This document shows, in pieces, positions 1 through 7,654 of a stretch of DNA of 11,878 bases; the stretch's first letter is position 1; each line of letters opens with the position of its first letter. The translations under genes and the position numbers were made by a program. A model generated the notes under the pieces. The model was not told the origin of the DNA. It saw nothing but the letters and a program-made list of their open reading frames with translations, and did no database searches. Location: the NCBI GenBank assembly GCA_003136915.1, contig PLEB01000092.1, positions 11,549-23,426 of the forward strand, in the 5' to 3' direction. This stretch comes from Chitinophagaceae bacterium (GTDB lineage Bacteria; Bacteroidota; Bacteroidia; Chitinophagales; Chitinophagaceae).

Positions 1-961
1 CATCTTCCATTTCCACTCTATCGAGGCCCGCACCGGCGCCGGTATTCAACTTAGAAGCATCTAAAACATATGAAAAATAACAAACCCGGCATTCTTCTAT
101 GGAAACAGGTTCAACCACATTTACGGACAAACCCCAGGGATAAAAATTAAACATCATGTTTGGAAATACCCAGAAATAATAAGCAGCCACTTTCTTTCCA
201 TAATCCGGAGATGAGGGCGGCAAATCAAAGCAATCCCCGGCGCTTTTGCCCAGCCCCAGTTGAAGACTGGAATAAGGGAAAAATAACTCGGTAGCATATT
301 CTCCAAAATCAATAACCGCATTTAATCCTGCATGCACAAACGGAATATGGAACCCTTCGAGATAATTCTCGCAATACAATGCCCAGTGGGCCTTTACCTG
401 AAATGTACGCGAGCTTTCGGGTTGAAACCTGAACGCATCCAATGGCATCCAGCTTACCCTTTCCATCATATCCTTAAAAAAAAGATCAGGATCATGATCT
501 TGATACATGGAAGTAAACAGCCATTGGTTCCATGAAAATAAATTCAACCTCCTTAAATTATCTTCTTCGGCCGGGAAATGGCGCACTTCCTTAAACTCAG
601 GCATGGAAACAAACTTTCCATCCAGGGTAAACACTCGCCCGTGATACCGGCAGCGGAGCTGACTGAGCATACATGGTTTATCTGCAAGAATATTTCCCCG
701 GTGTGTGCATACATTGGAAAGCAAATTCACCGAACCTGATTCATCTCTTGCTAATAATAGTGCCTCGTCAAGACAGTTTTGAAGTAAGGTAAAAGGATAA
801 ACTTTGCCGCTTTTGTTTACCAGCGCTCTGCTCCCGATAAATTGCCAGGAAGCCGCAAAGATCTTCTCTTTGCATTCTTCAAATATCTCCTTATCCTTAT
901 AGAATCCCGAATCCAGTGTTTTAGCTATGGAAATGTCGGGATCAACGAAATAATCTGGCAT
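1..961 (-). CDS. Rieske non-heme iron oxygenase alpha subunit (C-terminus cut by window edge)
   Basis: Reading the minus strand from the ATG at 961-959 gives 320 codons that run off the left edge; an in-frame TAA lies three codons upstream, so the start cannot be much earlier. The Rieske [2Fe-2S] ligands are Cys85-x-His87 (in CTHRGN) and Cys104-x2-His107 (in CRYHG). The mononuclear iron site follows at NYLEGFHIPFVH (residues 199-210), giving His205 and His210. The final visible residues (Val-Glu-Met-Glu-Asp, to 320) fit the place where the family carries its third, acidic iron ligand, so only about 40 residues are probably missing. The family uses O2 and electrons from a separate reductase to hydroxylate or demethylate aromatic, betaine-like or other small substrates; the substrate cannot be read here. 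No reductase or ferredoxin partner lies in the window. The gene is divergent from the operon that follows, with no visible Shine-Dalgarno sequence. Family is secure; substrate unknown. Confidence 0.93.
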   Translation of the reverse strand, partial: MPDYFVDPDISIAKTLDSGFYKDKEIFEECKEKIFAASWQFIGSRALVNKSGKVYPFTLLQNCLDEALLLARDESGSVNLLSNVCTHRGNILADKPCMLSQLRCRYHGRVFTLDGKFVSMPEFKEVRHFPAEEDNLRRLNLFSWNQWLFTSMYQDHDPDLFFKDMMERVSWMPLDAFRFQPESSRTFQVKAHWALYCENYLEGFHIPFVHAGLNAVIDFGEYATELFFPYSSLQLGLGKSAGDCFDLPPSSPDYGKKVAAYYFWVFPNMMFNFYPWGLSVNVVEPVSIEECRVCYFSYVLDASKLNTGAGAGLDRVEMED

Positions 962-982
962 ATTGATTTAAACTGGTGCACA

Positions 983-1015
983 TTTGTCATTAACAGTATG
1001 AATGTAATATTTTTA
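983..1015 (+). promoter_or_regulatory. Candidate Bacteroidota promoter for the 1103-7637 operon
   Basis: TTTG at 983-986 is followed after 21 bases by TATTTTTA (1008-1015), seven of eight positions agreeing with TAnnTTTG. It lies in the 141-base divergent gap between the Rieske gene and the beta-helix gene and would leave a leader of about 80 bases. The region is AT-rich, so a chance match is possible. I saw no convincing promoter for the Rieske gene on the other strand. Confidence 0.3.
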
Positions 1016-1102
1016 TGTATCATTCCCGACCCTGGAAAGAAACACAGCTAATCAGATCGGAAGTTTTTCTAATTTGTTCCCATTCTACCTAAAGACCAGC
1101 TT

Positions 1103-3253
1103 ATGAAATGCTGCATTTTGTTCACCTTCATCACATGCTTAACTATATCACAAGGAAGCGCCCAAAAAAAGGGAGTCCAACGGAGCCGGGTAACCGAAAG
1201 CAAATCTTTTTATCCAGGAATGCCGGCAGACTCGGAAGCTGTTTATTTCCTGCCCGGCAAGTTTCCCATAAAGGCGGATGGATCCACGGATGTTTCCCAG
1301 GCCCTGCAGGAAGCCATTAATGAAGTGAAGCTCCAGCACAATTTCGGGATTCTTTTCATTCCCTCCGGGACCTACCTCATCAGCAAAACGATTTACATTC
1401 CAAGGGCCGTCAGATTGATCGGGTACGGGCGTACACGTCCGGAAATTATCCTTGCTAAAAACTCTCCTGGCTTTCAATCGCCTGATTCTGCCGACAAAGG
1501 ACAGGCCAGATATATGTTTTGGTTTACCAGCAGCGTCGTCAAAGCCGGTGAGGGGATTAACGATGCGGGTGCAGGAACTTTTTACAGCGCCATCTCCAAT
1601 ATCAACCTCAGCATTAGAGATGGCAACCCTTATGCAGTTGCGCTACGCGCCCATTTTGCACAACACAGTTTTATTTCCCACGTGGATATTCATATCGGGA
1701 ACGGGAAGGCTGGTTTGTTTGACGTTGGAAACGAAATGGAAGACACCCGTTTTTTCGGAGGAACGTACGGGATTTATACAACCAAACCTTCGCCCGGCTG
1801 GCAATTCATGATGCTGGACACCTATTTCGAGGGTCAGCGTAAGGCAGCGATCCGTACCCAGGAAGCGGGATTAACCATCGTCCGGCTACACGCAAAAAAC
1901 TGCCCGGAGGTGATTGAGATCAATCCCAATTACCACGAGAAATTATTCATGGAGGATTGCCACTTAGAAGATATCCGGGATGCGGCCATTACGGTGAGTA
2001 TTGGTGAAAATACATCTAACCAGATTAGTCTTCGCCATATTATCTGCCAAAATGTTCCCTTGTTCCTCAGTTATCGCACAGGCGGAAAACCGGTGCCGGC
2101 CCCGGCCCCTCTTTACGAAGTAAAAAATTATTTACATGGTCTTCAAATGGACAGTATTCGTGCTGATCCCACCATCCATACCATTTCCGATATTGTTGTC
2201 TTAAATGCATTCCCTGATGAGGTAGTGACCGATATCCCGGAACTGCCTTTGATGGACAGCTGGATTAACCTGAAATCTTTGGGAGCCACGGGCGATGGTT
2301 TAACAGATGATACCAGGGCGATACAGCATGCGATAGATCATTATCCGAATATTTATGTCCCCCAGGGTTGGTACCGGGTAAGTGAAACGATTAAATTAAA
2401 ACCCAATACCGTCCTAATCGGCTTAACCCCTATCGGAACCCAATTTATTCTGGCAGAAAATACGGCTGCGTTCGGAGGTTTCGGCCCACCCATGGCCCTC
2501 CTGGAATCAAGCCGTGGAGGCATGAATATCCTGAGCGGAATCGGCCTCTCCACGGGTGCCGATAATCCCAGGGCCGTGGCCTGCAAGTGGATGGCCGGAG
2601 CCGGCTCCATGATGAATGATGTAAAATTTATTGGCGGACACGGAAGTATGCAGAGGACCTGGAAGCAGGCCAGCCGGCAGCCGGAAAATAATTATCGCGG
2701 AAATGGCGCAGACCCGTCCTGGGATACACAGTATTGGAGCCTTTGGGTCACGGAAGGCGGAGGGGGCGTTTTTAAAGATATCTGGACCGCCAACACCTAT
2801 GCATCCGCCGGGGTTTATATTTCCAACACTTCAACTACCGGACATGTGTATGCGCTTTCGGTGGAACATCACGTGCGAAATGAAATCAGGTTTAACAAGG
2901 CATCCAACTGGAAAGTTTATGCCCTGCAGCTGGAAGAAGAGAGCCGGGAAGGCACGGAATGCCAGCCAATGGAAATCGAAGACTGCCACGATATGGTTTT
3001 TGCGAATCTTTACATGTTCCGGGTCATCCGCATCATCAGGCCCTTTCCTTATTCCATCAGGAACTGGGGTTCATCCCAGGTGGAATTTTTAAACGTGCAT
3101 AATTATAGTCAGATAAAATACACGACCAGTGTGCCGCTGTACGATGTGAATTCCAATACGGAGGTGCGCCCCTGGGAATTCAACCGGCTCTTTATTGGGG
3201 CTTCTGGTACGGGCCGCAAAGAAAGCCGATGTGAAGAAGACGTCGTAGAATAA
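1103..3253 (+). CDS. Exported double pectate-lyase-like beta-helix protein (first part of an interrupted longer frame)
   Basis: 716 residues. The N-terminus (Lys, then a hydrophobic stretch, then GSAQ at 18-21) looks like a short signal peptide, so the protein is probably periplasmic or outside the cell. Two related beta-helix entry regions are visible: a degenerate one at residues 58-72 (ADGSTDVSQALQEAI), and a canonical Pectate_lyase_3 / GH28-related motif at 394-408 (GATGDGLTDDTRAIQ). Each is followed by a 'PxGxYxxSxTIxx...xLIG' strand pattern (around 90-110 and 425-445), suggesting tandem right-handed beta-helices. Such proteins bind or cleave acidic or other polysaccharides; the activity here is not assignable. 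The frame ends at TAA 3251-3253 after a charged linker (KESRCEEDVVE), but the same frame continues at once into a propeller domain ending at 4105. The gene is therefore probably the first 716 codons of a 1000-residue gene. It is the first gene of an operon; the ATG at 1103 is chosen for the signal peptide, with no Shine-Dalgarno sequence visible. Confidence 0.85.
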   Translation: MKCCILFTFITCLTISQGSAQKKGVQRSRVTESKSFYPGMPADSEAVYFLPGKFPIKADGSTDVSQALQEAINEVKLQHNFGILFIPSGTYLISKTIYIPRAVRLIGYGRTRPEIILAKNSPGFQSPDSADKGQARYMFWFTSSVVKAGEGINDAGAGTFYSAISNINLSIRDGNPYAVALRAHFAQHSFISHVDIHIGNGKAGLFDVGNEMEDTRFFGGTYGIYTTKPSPGWQFMMLDTYFEGQRKAAIRTQEAGLTIVRLHAKNCPEVIEINPNYHEKLFMEDCHLEDIRDAAITVSIGENTSNQISLRHIICQNVPLFLSYRTGGKPVPAPAPLYEVKNYLHGLQMDSIRADPTIHTISDIVVLNAFPDEVVTDIPELPLMDSWINLKSLGATGDGLTDDTRAIQHAIDHYPNIYVPQGWYRVSETIKLKPNTVLIGLTPIGTQFILAENTAAFGGFGPPMALLESSRGGMNILSGIGLSTGADNPRAVACKWMAGAGSMMNDVKFIGGHGSMQRTWKQASRQPENNYRGNGADPSWDTQYWSLWVTEGGGGVFKDIWTANTYASAGVYISNTSTTGHVYALSVEHHVRNEIRFNKASNWKVYALQLEEESREGTECQPMEIEDCHDMVFANLYMFRVIRIIRPFPYSIRNWGSSQVEFLNVHNYSQIKYTTSVPLYDVNSNTEVRPWEFNRLFIGASGTGRKESRCEEDVVE

Positions 3254-4105
3254 CTCGCCACCGGATTTGAGTTTGCAGAGGGAATATGCAGCGATAGCAA
3301 GTGTAATGTTTATTTCTGCGAATCCAGGTTGAGGCGCATTTATAAATGGTATGCTGCTACGCAAACCGCCAGCCTTCTGGCCGATTATCACTGGGAGCCA
3401 TTATCCCTTTCATGCGATAAAAATGACAATCTCCTCGTTGTTTTTAAGTATACGCCGAAACCCGGTTACCTGGTCAACGGAAAGCCGGAAGTGTTTACGA
3501 ATCCGCCAGATGCAGAAGGTACATCTTTCAGCGGCTGGGGTAATTCCGGTTTTGCCACGCTTGTATATTCCATTGATCCATCGAATCCGGATGAAACGAT
3601 TCAGCTGCTGGAAAAGAAAAAGTTGGGTAGTATTGCTGCAGTTTACAAAGCGCTTTACCCCTCCCATCGCTGGCGTGATTCACATGATTTCAATATCATG
3701 ATTGTAAATAAAGCGGATGAATGTTTTGTGGCACCTGACGGAGTCACGATAATTCCAATCGTTTATGATCTGGCCCGTGCCGCCTGCCTTGTGCAGGCTT
3801 TTCCGGGCAAGCCAGTTTATGTGATCGATGAATATGATAAAAGAACAGTAAGGTTAGATGTGGACGATAATGGCTTTGTTTCGAATTTCCGGTATTTTGC
3901 AGAGAAAGGGGAATTTTCTACGGCAACGGATCCTAAAGGAAATGTATTCATCGCCGACGGCGAGATCTATGAATTTAATTCTGAAGGCAAACAACTAAGG
4001 CTTATTAAAACGCCCGAACGGCCGGCTACCATGGTTTTTGGCGAAGGAAATGATCAGGTTCTGTACTTTACAGGAGCAAACTCATTATATAGGATGAAAT
4101 TCTAA
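3254..4105 (+). pseudogene. SMP-30/gluconolactonase-like beta-propeller, separated from the beta-helix gene by one in-frame stop
   Basis: The frame of the preceding gene continues directly after TAA 3251-3253 for 283 residues. It starts LATGFEFAEGICSDSKCNVYF, continues with a basic 'RLRRIYKW' strand, and ends at the TAA at 4103-4105. The 'FxFAEGxxxDxxxNVYFxE...RIYKW' pattern is the first blade of SMP-30/gluconolactonase/LRE-like and NHL-type propellers; later blades appear at 'EFSTATDPKGNVFIADGEIYEF' (split here only for description) and 'VLYFTGANSLYRMKF'. No ATG or GTG start exists in frame near the beginning. The only early candidate is TTG at 3329, which would cut through blade one, and the first in-frame ATG is about 120 codons further in. 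The segment is therefore best read as the C-terminal domain of the upstream protein, silenced by a nonsense mutation or a sequencing error, or made by readthrough. Gluconolactonase-type activity is possible but unproven. Its stop is 12 bases before rbsK. Confidence 0.75.
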
Positions 4106-4117
4106 ATTCAAGCTTGC

Positions 4118-5071
4118 ATGGTGACTATTATTGCCGTTGTGGGAAGCTCCAATACGGATATGGTAATACAGGCGGAACATTTACCTGTTGCCGGTGAAAC
4201 AATTTTGGGGGGGCATTTTTTTATGAACCCAGGGGGCAAAGGTGCGAATCAGGCAGTGGCTGCCGCCCGGCTGGGAGGGCATATTATCTTTATTGCGAAA
4301 ACCGGAAATGATATTTTTGGAAAGCAATCTGTTCAATTATTCAATGATGAAGGTATTGATACAACTTATCTTGTTTCAGATCCAGTAAATCCTTCAGGAG
4401 TCGCCTTAATCACGGTGGATAAAAATGCAGAAAATTGTATTGTGGTCGCCTCCGGCGCCAATGCCACCCTGAGCAAAAATGATATAGCGCCTGCCAAAGC
4501 GGTTATTGAACAATCGGGGATTGTTTTGATGCAGTTAGAAATTCCTATTGAAACCGTATGCTACGTTGCGGAAATAGCGTATGCCAAAGGAGTGCAGATT
4601 GTGCTTAATCCTGCTCCTGCATGCCATTTACCAGAGGGGTTGTTAAAAAAAATATCCATACTCACACCCAATAGAAGGGAAGCGGAAATGTTAACCGGGG
4701 TCAAACTCAGGAATATGGAATCAGCAAAACTTGCAGCAGAAAAAATAAAAGGTCTCGGTCCTGAAACGGTCATCATCACCCTGGGTCATAAGGGCGCGTT
4801 GGTATTACATGATAATAGTTTTACTCATGTTCCCGGGTTTTTGGTGAAGGCCATAGATACTACGGCTGCAGGTGATATATTCAACGGGGCCCTGGTGGTG
4901 GCTTTATCTGAGGGCAAAAGCGTGGTAGAGTCAACCCGTTTTGCCTGCAAGGCCGCTGCTATTTCAGTCATGAAACTTGGAGCGCAATCCTCTGCGCCTT
5001 TCAAATTGGAAATAGACTCATTTGAATTTCATGCGATGGAAAATAGCATTGGATGGGAAAATGTTGAATAA
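4118..5071 (+). CDS. rbsK: Ribokinase (PfkB family)
   Basis: 317 residues, the usual ribokinase length. The N-terminal VVGSSNTD (7-14), the substrate-binding GGKGANQ (39-45) and the C-terminal DTTAAGDIFNGAL, whose Asp253 is the expected catalytic base, identify a PfkB-family sugar kinase of the ribokinase type. The known reaction is ATP + D-ribose to D-ribose 5-phosphate in the cytoplasm, activated by a monovalent cation. A nucleoside or other pentose kinase specificity within the same family cannot be excluded from motifs alone. The start at ATG 4118 leaves a 12-base gap after the propeller frame; GTG 4121 is the next codon and a possible alternative. A run of seven G (4207-4213) followed closely by seven T encodes Gly-Gly-His-Phe-Phe and is intact in frame. 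It lies in the same operon as an exported glycohydrolase and a permease, which suggests it phosphorylates the imported sugar. Confidence 0.93.
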   Translation: MVTIIAVVGSSNTDMVIQAEHLPVAGETILGGHFFMNPGGKGANQAVAAARLGGHIIFIAKTGNDIFGKQSVQLFNDEGIDTTYLVSDPVNPSGVALITVDKNAENCIVVASGANATLSKNDIAPAKAVIEQSGIVLMQLEIPIETVCYVAEIAYAKGVQIVLNPAPACHLPEGLLKKISILTPNRREAEMLTGVKLRNMESAKLAAEKIKGLGPETVIITLGHKGALVLHDNSFTHVPGFLVKAIDTTAAGDIFNGALVVALSEGKSVVESTRFACKAAAISVMKLGAQSSAPFKLEIDSFEFHAMENSIGWENVE

Positions 5072-5098
5072 AACTTAAAACCTTTTTAAATTTCTGTC

Positions 5099-6622
5099 AT
5101 GAAAAAAATAATTACAACAACCCTTGCACTGGGTTTTTTGGTTATTGGAGCGGGCCAGCAAACCATCACTATGGCAAAAGATAAACTGCGGGATAAAATT
5201 AAAGGGGGCTGGGCCGGACAAACAATCGGCGTTACGTTCGGAGGACCATACGAGTTCCGGTTTGACGGTACTTTCATCCAGGATTATCAACCCCTCCTGT
5301 GGTATGATGGTTACTTAAAAAAAACGATGTTGAACGATCCCGGTTTATACGACGACTTATATATGGACCTAAGCTTTGTGGATGTTTTTGAAAAGTATGG
5401 ATTACAGGCGCCTGTGGATTCGTTTGCAAATGCATTTGCCCATGCGGGTTATATGCTATGGCATGCAAACCAGAGTGCAAGGTATAATATTCTGAATGGC
5501 ATCAAAGCACCGGAATCGGGAAACTGGATAAATAATCCGCATGCAGACGACATAGACTACGAAATAGAATCCGATTATGCAGGCCTGATGAGTCCCGGAA
5601 TGCCCAACACGGCATCTGCTATCAGTGATAAGATCGGTCATATCATGAACTATGGAGATGGCTGGTATGGCGGCGTTTATATCGGAGCCATGTACACCCA
5701 GGCATTTATTTCTGATAATATAAATGATATTGTTCGAGACGCCCTGAAAACCATACCTGAACAAAGCAAATATTACCAGTGCATTCATGATGTAATTCAG
5801 TGGCACGAAAAATTTCCGGACGATTGGAAACGGACCTGGTTTGAAATTCAATGCAAATGGAGTAGTGATACGGGTTGCCCCGATGGTATCTTCACTCCGT
5901 TTGATATCGATGCAAAGCTGAATTCCGCTTACGTTGTACTCGCCTTATTATACGGCAAAGGCGACTTCGGCAAATCCCTTGAAATAGCTGCGAGGGCAGG
6001 CCAGGACGCGGATTGTAATCCTTCCTCTGTGGGTGGAATCCTCGGCGCCCTGCTGGGGTACGATAAAATTCCCGCTTATTGGAAAATGGGCCTGAAGGAA
6101 GCGGAAGATATTGATTTTAAATACACGACCACCTCACTAAATAAAGTGTATGGAATCGGTTTAAAACATGCAATTCAAAATATCCAGGCAAACGGAGGTC
6201 ACGTTACAGGTGATCAGGTAACTATCCTTATTCAGCAACCGACCGTTGTAAGGCTGGAACAGAGTTTCCCTGGTTTATTTCCAGTAGCCAGAAAATCTGT
6301 AGAGAACGGGAATATAAAAGAACTCTCATTTTCATTTGAAGGTACAGGATTCGTGCTCACAGGTGAAGCACAGAAAAAAGAAAAAGACGATAAAGATTAT
6401 GTATTTGAAGCTGCTCTTTACATAGATGGGCAACTGGTTGAAACCGCAAAGCTTCCGACCAGTTTTACGACCAGACGGAATGAATTGTTCTGGAAATATC
6501 AATTACCTAATAATAAGCATACGGTTACCATCCGGGTTCTTAATCCGGATGACCATTACATGTTAACTGCAGAAGATTATATAGTCTTCTCAGACAGGCT
6601 GGCTGAAAAGAAAAACAACTGA
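5099..6622 (+). CDS. Exported ADP-ribosylglycohydrolase-fold protein with C-terminal beta-rich domain
   Basis: 507 residues. The N-terminus (MKKII, then a hydrophobic stretch ending near GAGQQ at 17-21) is a signal peptide, so the protein should work in the periplasm or on the surface. The body matches the ADP-ribosylglycohydrolase (DraG/ARH, PF03747) family: an opening helix DKIKGGWAGQTIG (32-44), the metal-site pair Asp85-Asp86 (in YDDLYMDL, where DraG has DDT), and the second metal motif Asp303/Asp305 (in GQDADCNPSSVGGILGALLGY), equivalent to the family GDTD motif. Residues from about 375 onward look like an added beta-sandwich or binding domain. The family hydrolyses ADP-ribosyl bonds on proteins or small molecules using two Mg2+. 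An exported member inside a sugar operon more likely cleaves a ribosyl or other N-/O-glycoside. Start 5099 is preferred over the internal ATG at 5174 because it supplies the signal peptide. It lies 27 bases after rbsK and 13 before the permease. Confidence 0.88.
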   Translation: MKKIITTTLALGFLVIGAGQQTITMAKDKLRDKIKGGWAGQTIGVTFGGPYEFRFDGTFIQDYQPLLWYDGYLKKTMLNDPGLYDDLYMDLSFVDVFEKYGLQAPVDSFANAFAHAGYMLWHANQSARYNILNGIKAPESGNWINNPHADDIDYEIESDYAGLMSPGMPNTASAISDKIGHIMNYGDGWYGGVYIGAMYTQAFISDNINDIVRDALKTIPEQSKYYQCIHDVIQWHEKFPDDWKRTWFEIQCKWSSDTGCPDGIFTPFDIDAKLNSAYVVLALLYGKGDFGKSLEIAARAGQDADCNPSSVGGILGALLGYDKIPAYWKMGLKEAEDIDFKYTTTSLNKVYGIGLKHAIQNIQANGGHVTGDQVTILIQQPTVVRLEQSFPGLFPVARKSVENGNIKELSFSFEGTGFVLTGEAQKKEKDDKDYVFEAALYIDGQLVETAKLPTSFTTRRNELFWKYQLPNNKHTVTIRVLNPDDHYMLTAEDYIVFSDRLAEKKNN

Positions 6623-6635
6623 TCTAAACAAACGC

Positions 6636-7637
6636 ATGTTCATTGTAAACAATTACTCCACGGCCATTCTCTTTTGCATTCTAACCATGCTCTGCTGGGG
6701 TTCCTGGGCAAATACCCAAAAGCTGGCGGGTAAAACCTGGCGATTTGAATTGTTTTATTGGGATTATGTTATCGGCATCCTTGTCTTTTCTGTCATTTCC
6801 GCCTTCACGTTGGGAAGTACCGGAACGCAAGGCCGTCCCTTTCTGGAGGATTTGCAGCAGGCAGGCCAGACCAATATTATCAGTGCATTTCTAGGCGGCG
6901 TAATATTCAATGCTGCCAATATTCTTTTATCAGCGGCTATTGCCATTGCCGGAATGGCCGTTGCTTTTCCGGTTGGCATTGGTCTCGCATTGATTCTGGG
7001 TGTACTATTAAATTATTATGCGGCGCAAAAAGGAGATCCACGTTTTATTTTTACAGGCGTTGCCCTGGTTACCCTTGCGATTATATTCAATGCGATCGCT
7101 TACAAAAAGGTCAATAGCGGTAATACTAAAGTTTCTTTCAGGGGCATTTTGTTGAGCCTTGTGGCCGGCCTGCTGATGTCTTTTTTCTATCGCTTTATTG
7201 CTGCTTCCATGGACATCGAAAATTTTGAACATCCACTTGCTGGTAAAATGACCCCTTATACTGCCGTTTTTGTATTTTCAATAGGCATTTTTTTAAGCAA
7301 TTTTATTTTCAATTCCATTCTTATAAAAAAGCCTTTTGCGGGCGATCCCACAAGCTATAGTGCATATTTCGGCGGAAAGTTGCGCACGCACCTGACAGGC
7401 GTGCTGGGCGGTCTGATCTGGGGTCTGGGTAATTCTTTAAACCTGATTGCGGCAGGGAAGGCAGGCCCTGCTATTTCTTATGGGCTTGGCCAGGGTGCTA
7501 CCCTGGTAGCGGCGCTCTGGGGCGTGTTTATCTGGAAGGAGTTCAAACATGCAGCTAAGCCGGTAAATAAACTGCTGGTATGGATGTTTATTTGCTTTAT
7601 TGCCGGACTGGGACTCATCATCTATTCAGGGAAGTAA
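6636..7637 (+). CDS. GRP/ureide-permease-like sugar transporter (DMT superfamily)
   Basis: 333 residues, largely hydrophobic, with about ten predicted membrane segments: roughly 8-24, 41-59, 80-128 (two or three), 137-156, 170-190, 206-231, 253-275, 280-300 and 312-332. The opening MLCWGSWANTQKL, followed by RFELFYWDY, and the C-terminal GNSLNLIAAGKAGPAISYGLGQG with a following WGVFIWKEF are typical of the drug/metabolite superfamily branch holding the glucose/ribose porters (GRP) and plant ureide permeases. It is expected in the inner membrane, moving a sugar, nucleoside or ureide-like solute, probably with a cation. The position after an exported glycohydrolase and ribokinase suggests it imports the released sugar, plausibly ribose. 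It is the last gene of the operon, ending 17 bases from the convergent parC. Family assignment is good; the substrate is inferred from neighbours only. Confidence 0.83.
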   Translation: MFIVNNYSTAILFCILTMLCWGSWANTQKLAGKTWRFELFYWDYVIGILVFSVISAFTLGSTGTQGRPFLEDLQQAGQTNIISAFLGGVIFNAANILLSAAIAIAGMAVAFPVGIGLALILGVLLNYYAAQKGDPRFIFTGVALVTLAIIFNAIAYKKVNSGNTKVSFRGILLSLVAGLLMSFFYRFIAASMDIENFEHPLAGKMTPYTAVFVFSIGIFLSNFIFNSILIKKPFAGDPTSYSAYFGGKLRTHLTGVLGGLIWGLGNSLNLIAAGKAGPAISYGLGQGATLVAALWGVFIWKEFKHAAKPVNKLLVWMFICFIAGLGLIIYSGK

Positions 7638-7649
7638 TAAATCCTTCCC
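7629..7649. terminator. Weak hairpin between convergent genes
   Basis: GGGAAG (7629-7634) and CTTCCC (7644-7649) can pair as a six-base stem with a nine-base loop holding the permease stop codon. It sits in the gap where the operon and parC converge, so it could act on both strands. No T-run follows on either side, so it does not look like a strong intrinsic terminator. Confidence 0.3.
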
Positions 7650-7654
7650 CATAC

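Noticed and set aside
332..1051. Two plus-strand frames (332-535 and 842-1051) opposite the Rieske gene
   Set aside because: The minus-strand frame has unmistakable Rieske and iron-site motifs; the plus-strand peptides show no family features.
3200..3253. A frameshift rather than a stop codon as the cause of the beta-helix/propeller split
   Set aside because: The propeller continues in exactly the same frame as the beta-helix, so no shift is needed; the other frames close within a few codons of this point.
3329..4105. TTG at 3329 as a genuine start for the propeller protein
   Set aside because: It falls inside the first blade (after FEFAEG...NVYF), has no ribosome binding signal, and discards 25 in-frame residues that clearly belong to the domain.
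4207..4222. G7 and T7 homopolymer runs in rbsK as a phase-variation switch
   Set aside because: They are explained by Gly-Gly-His-Phe-Phe codons in an intact frame, and ribokinase is not a typical phase-variable product.
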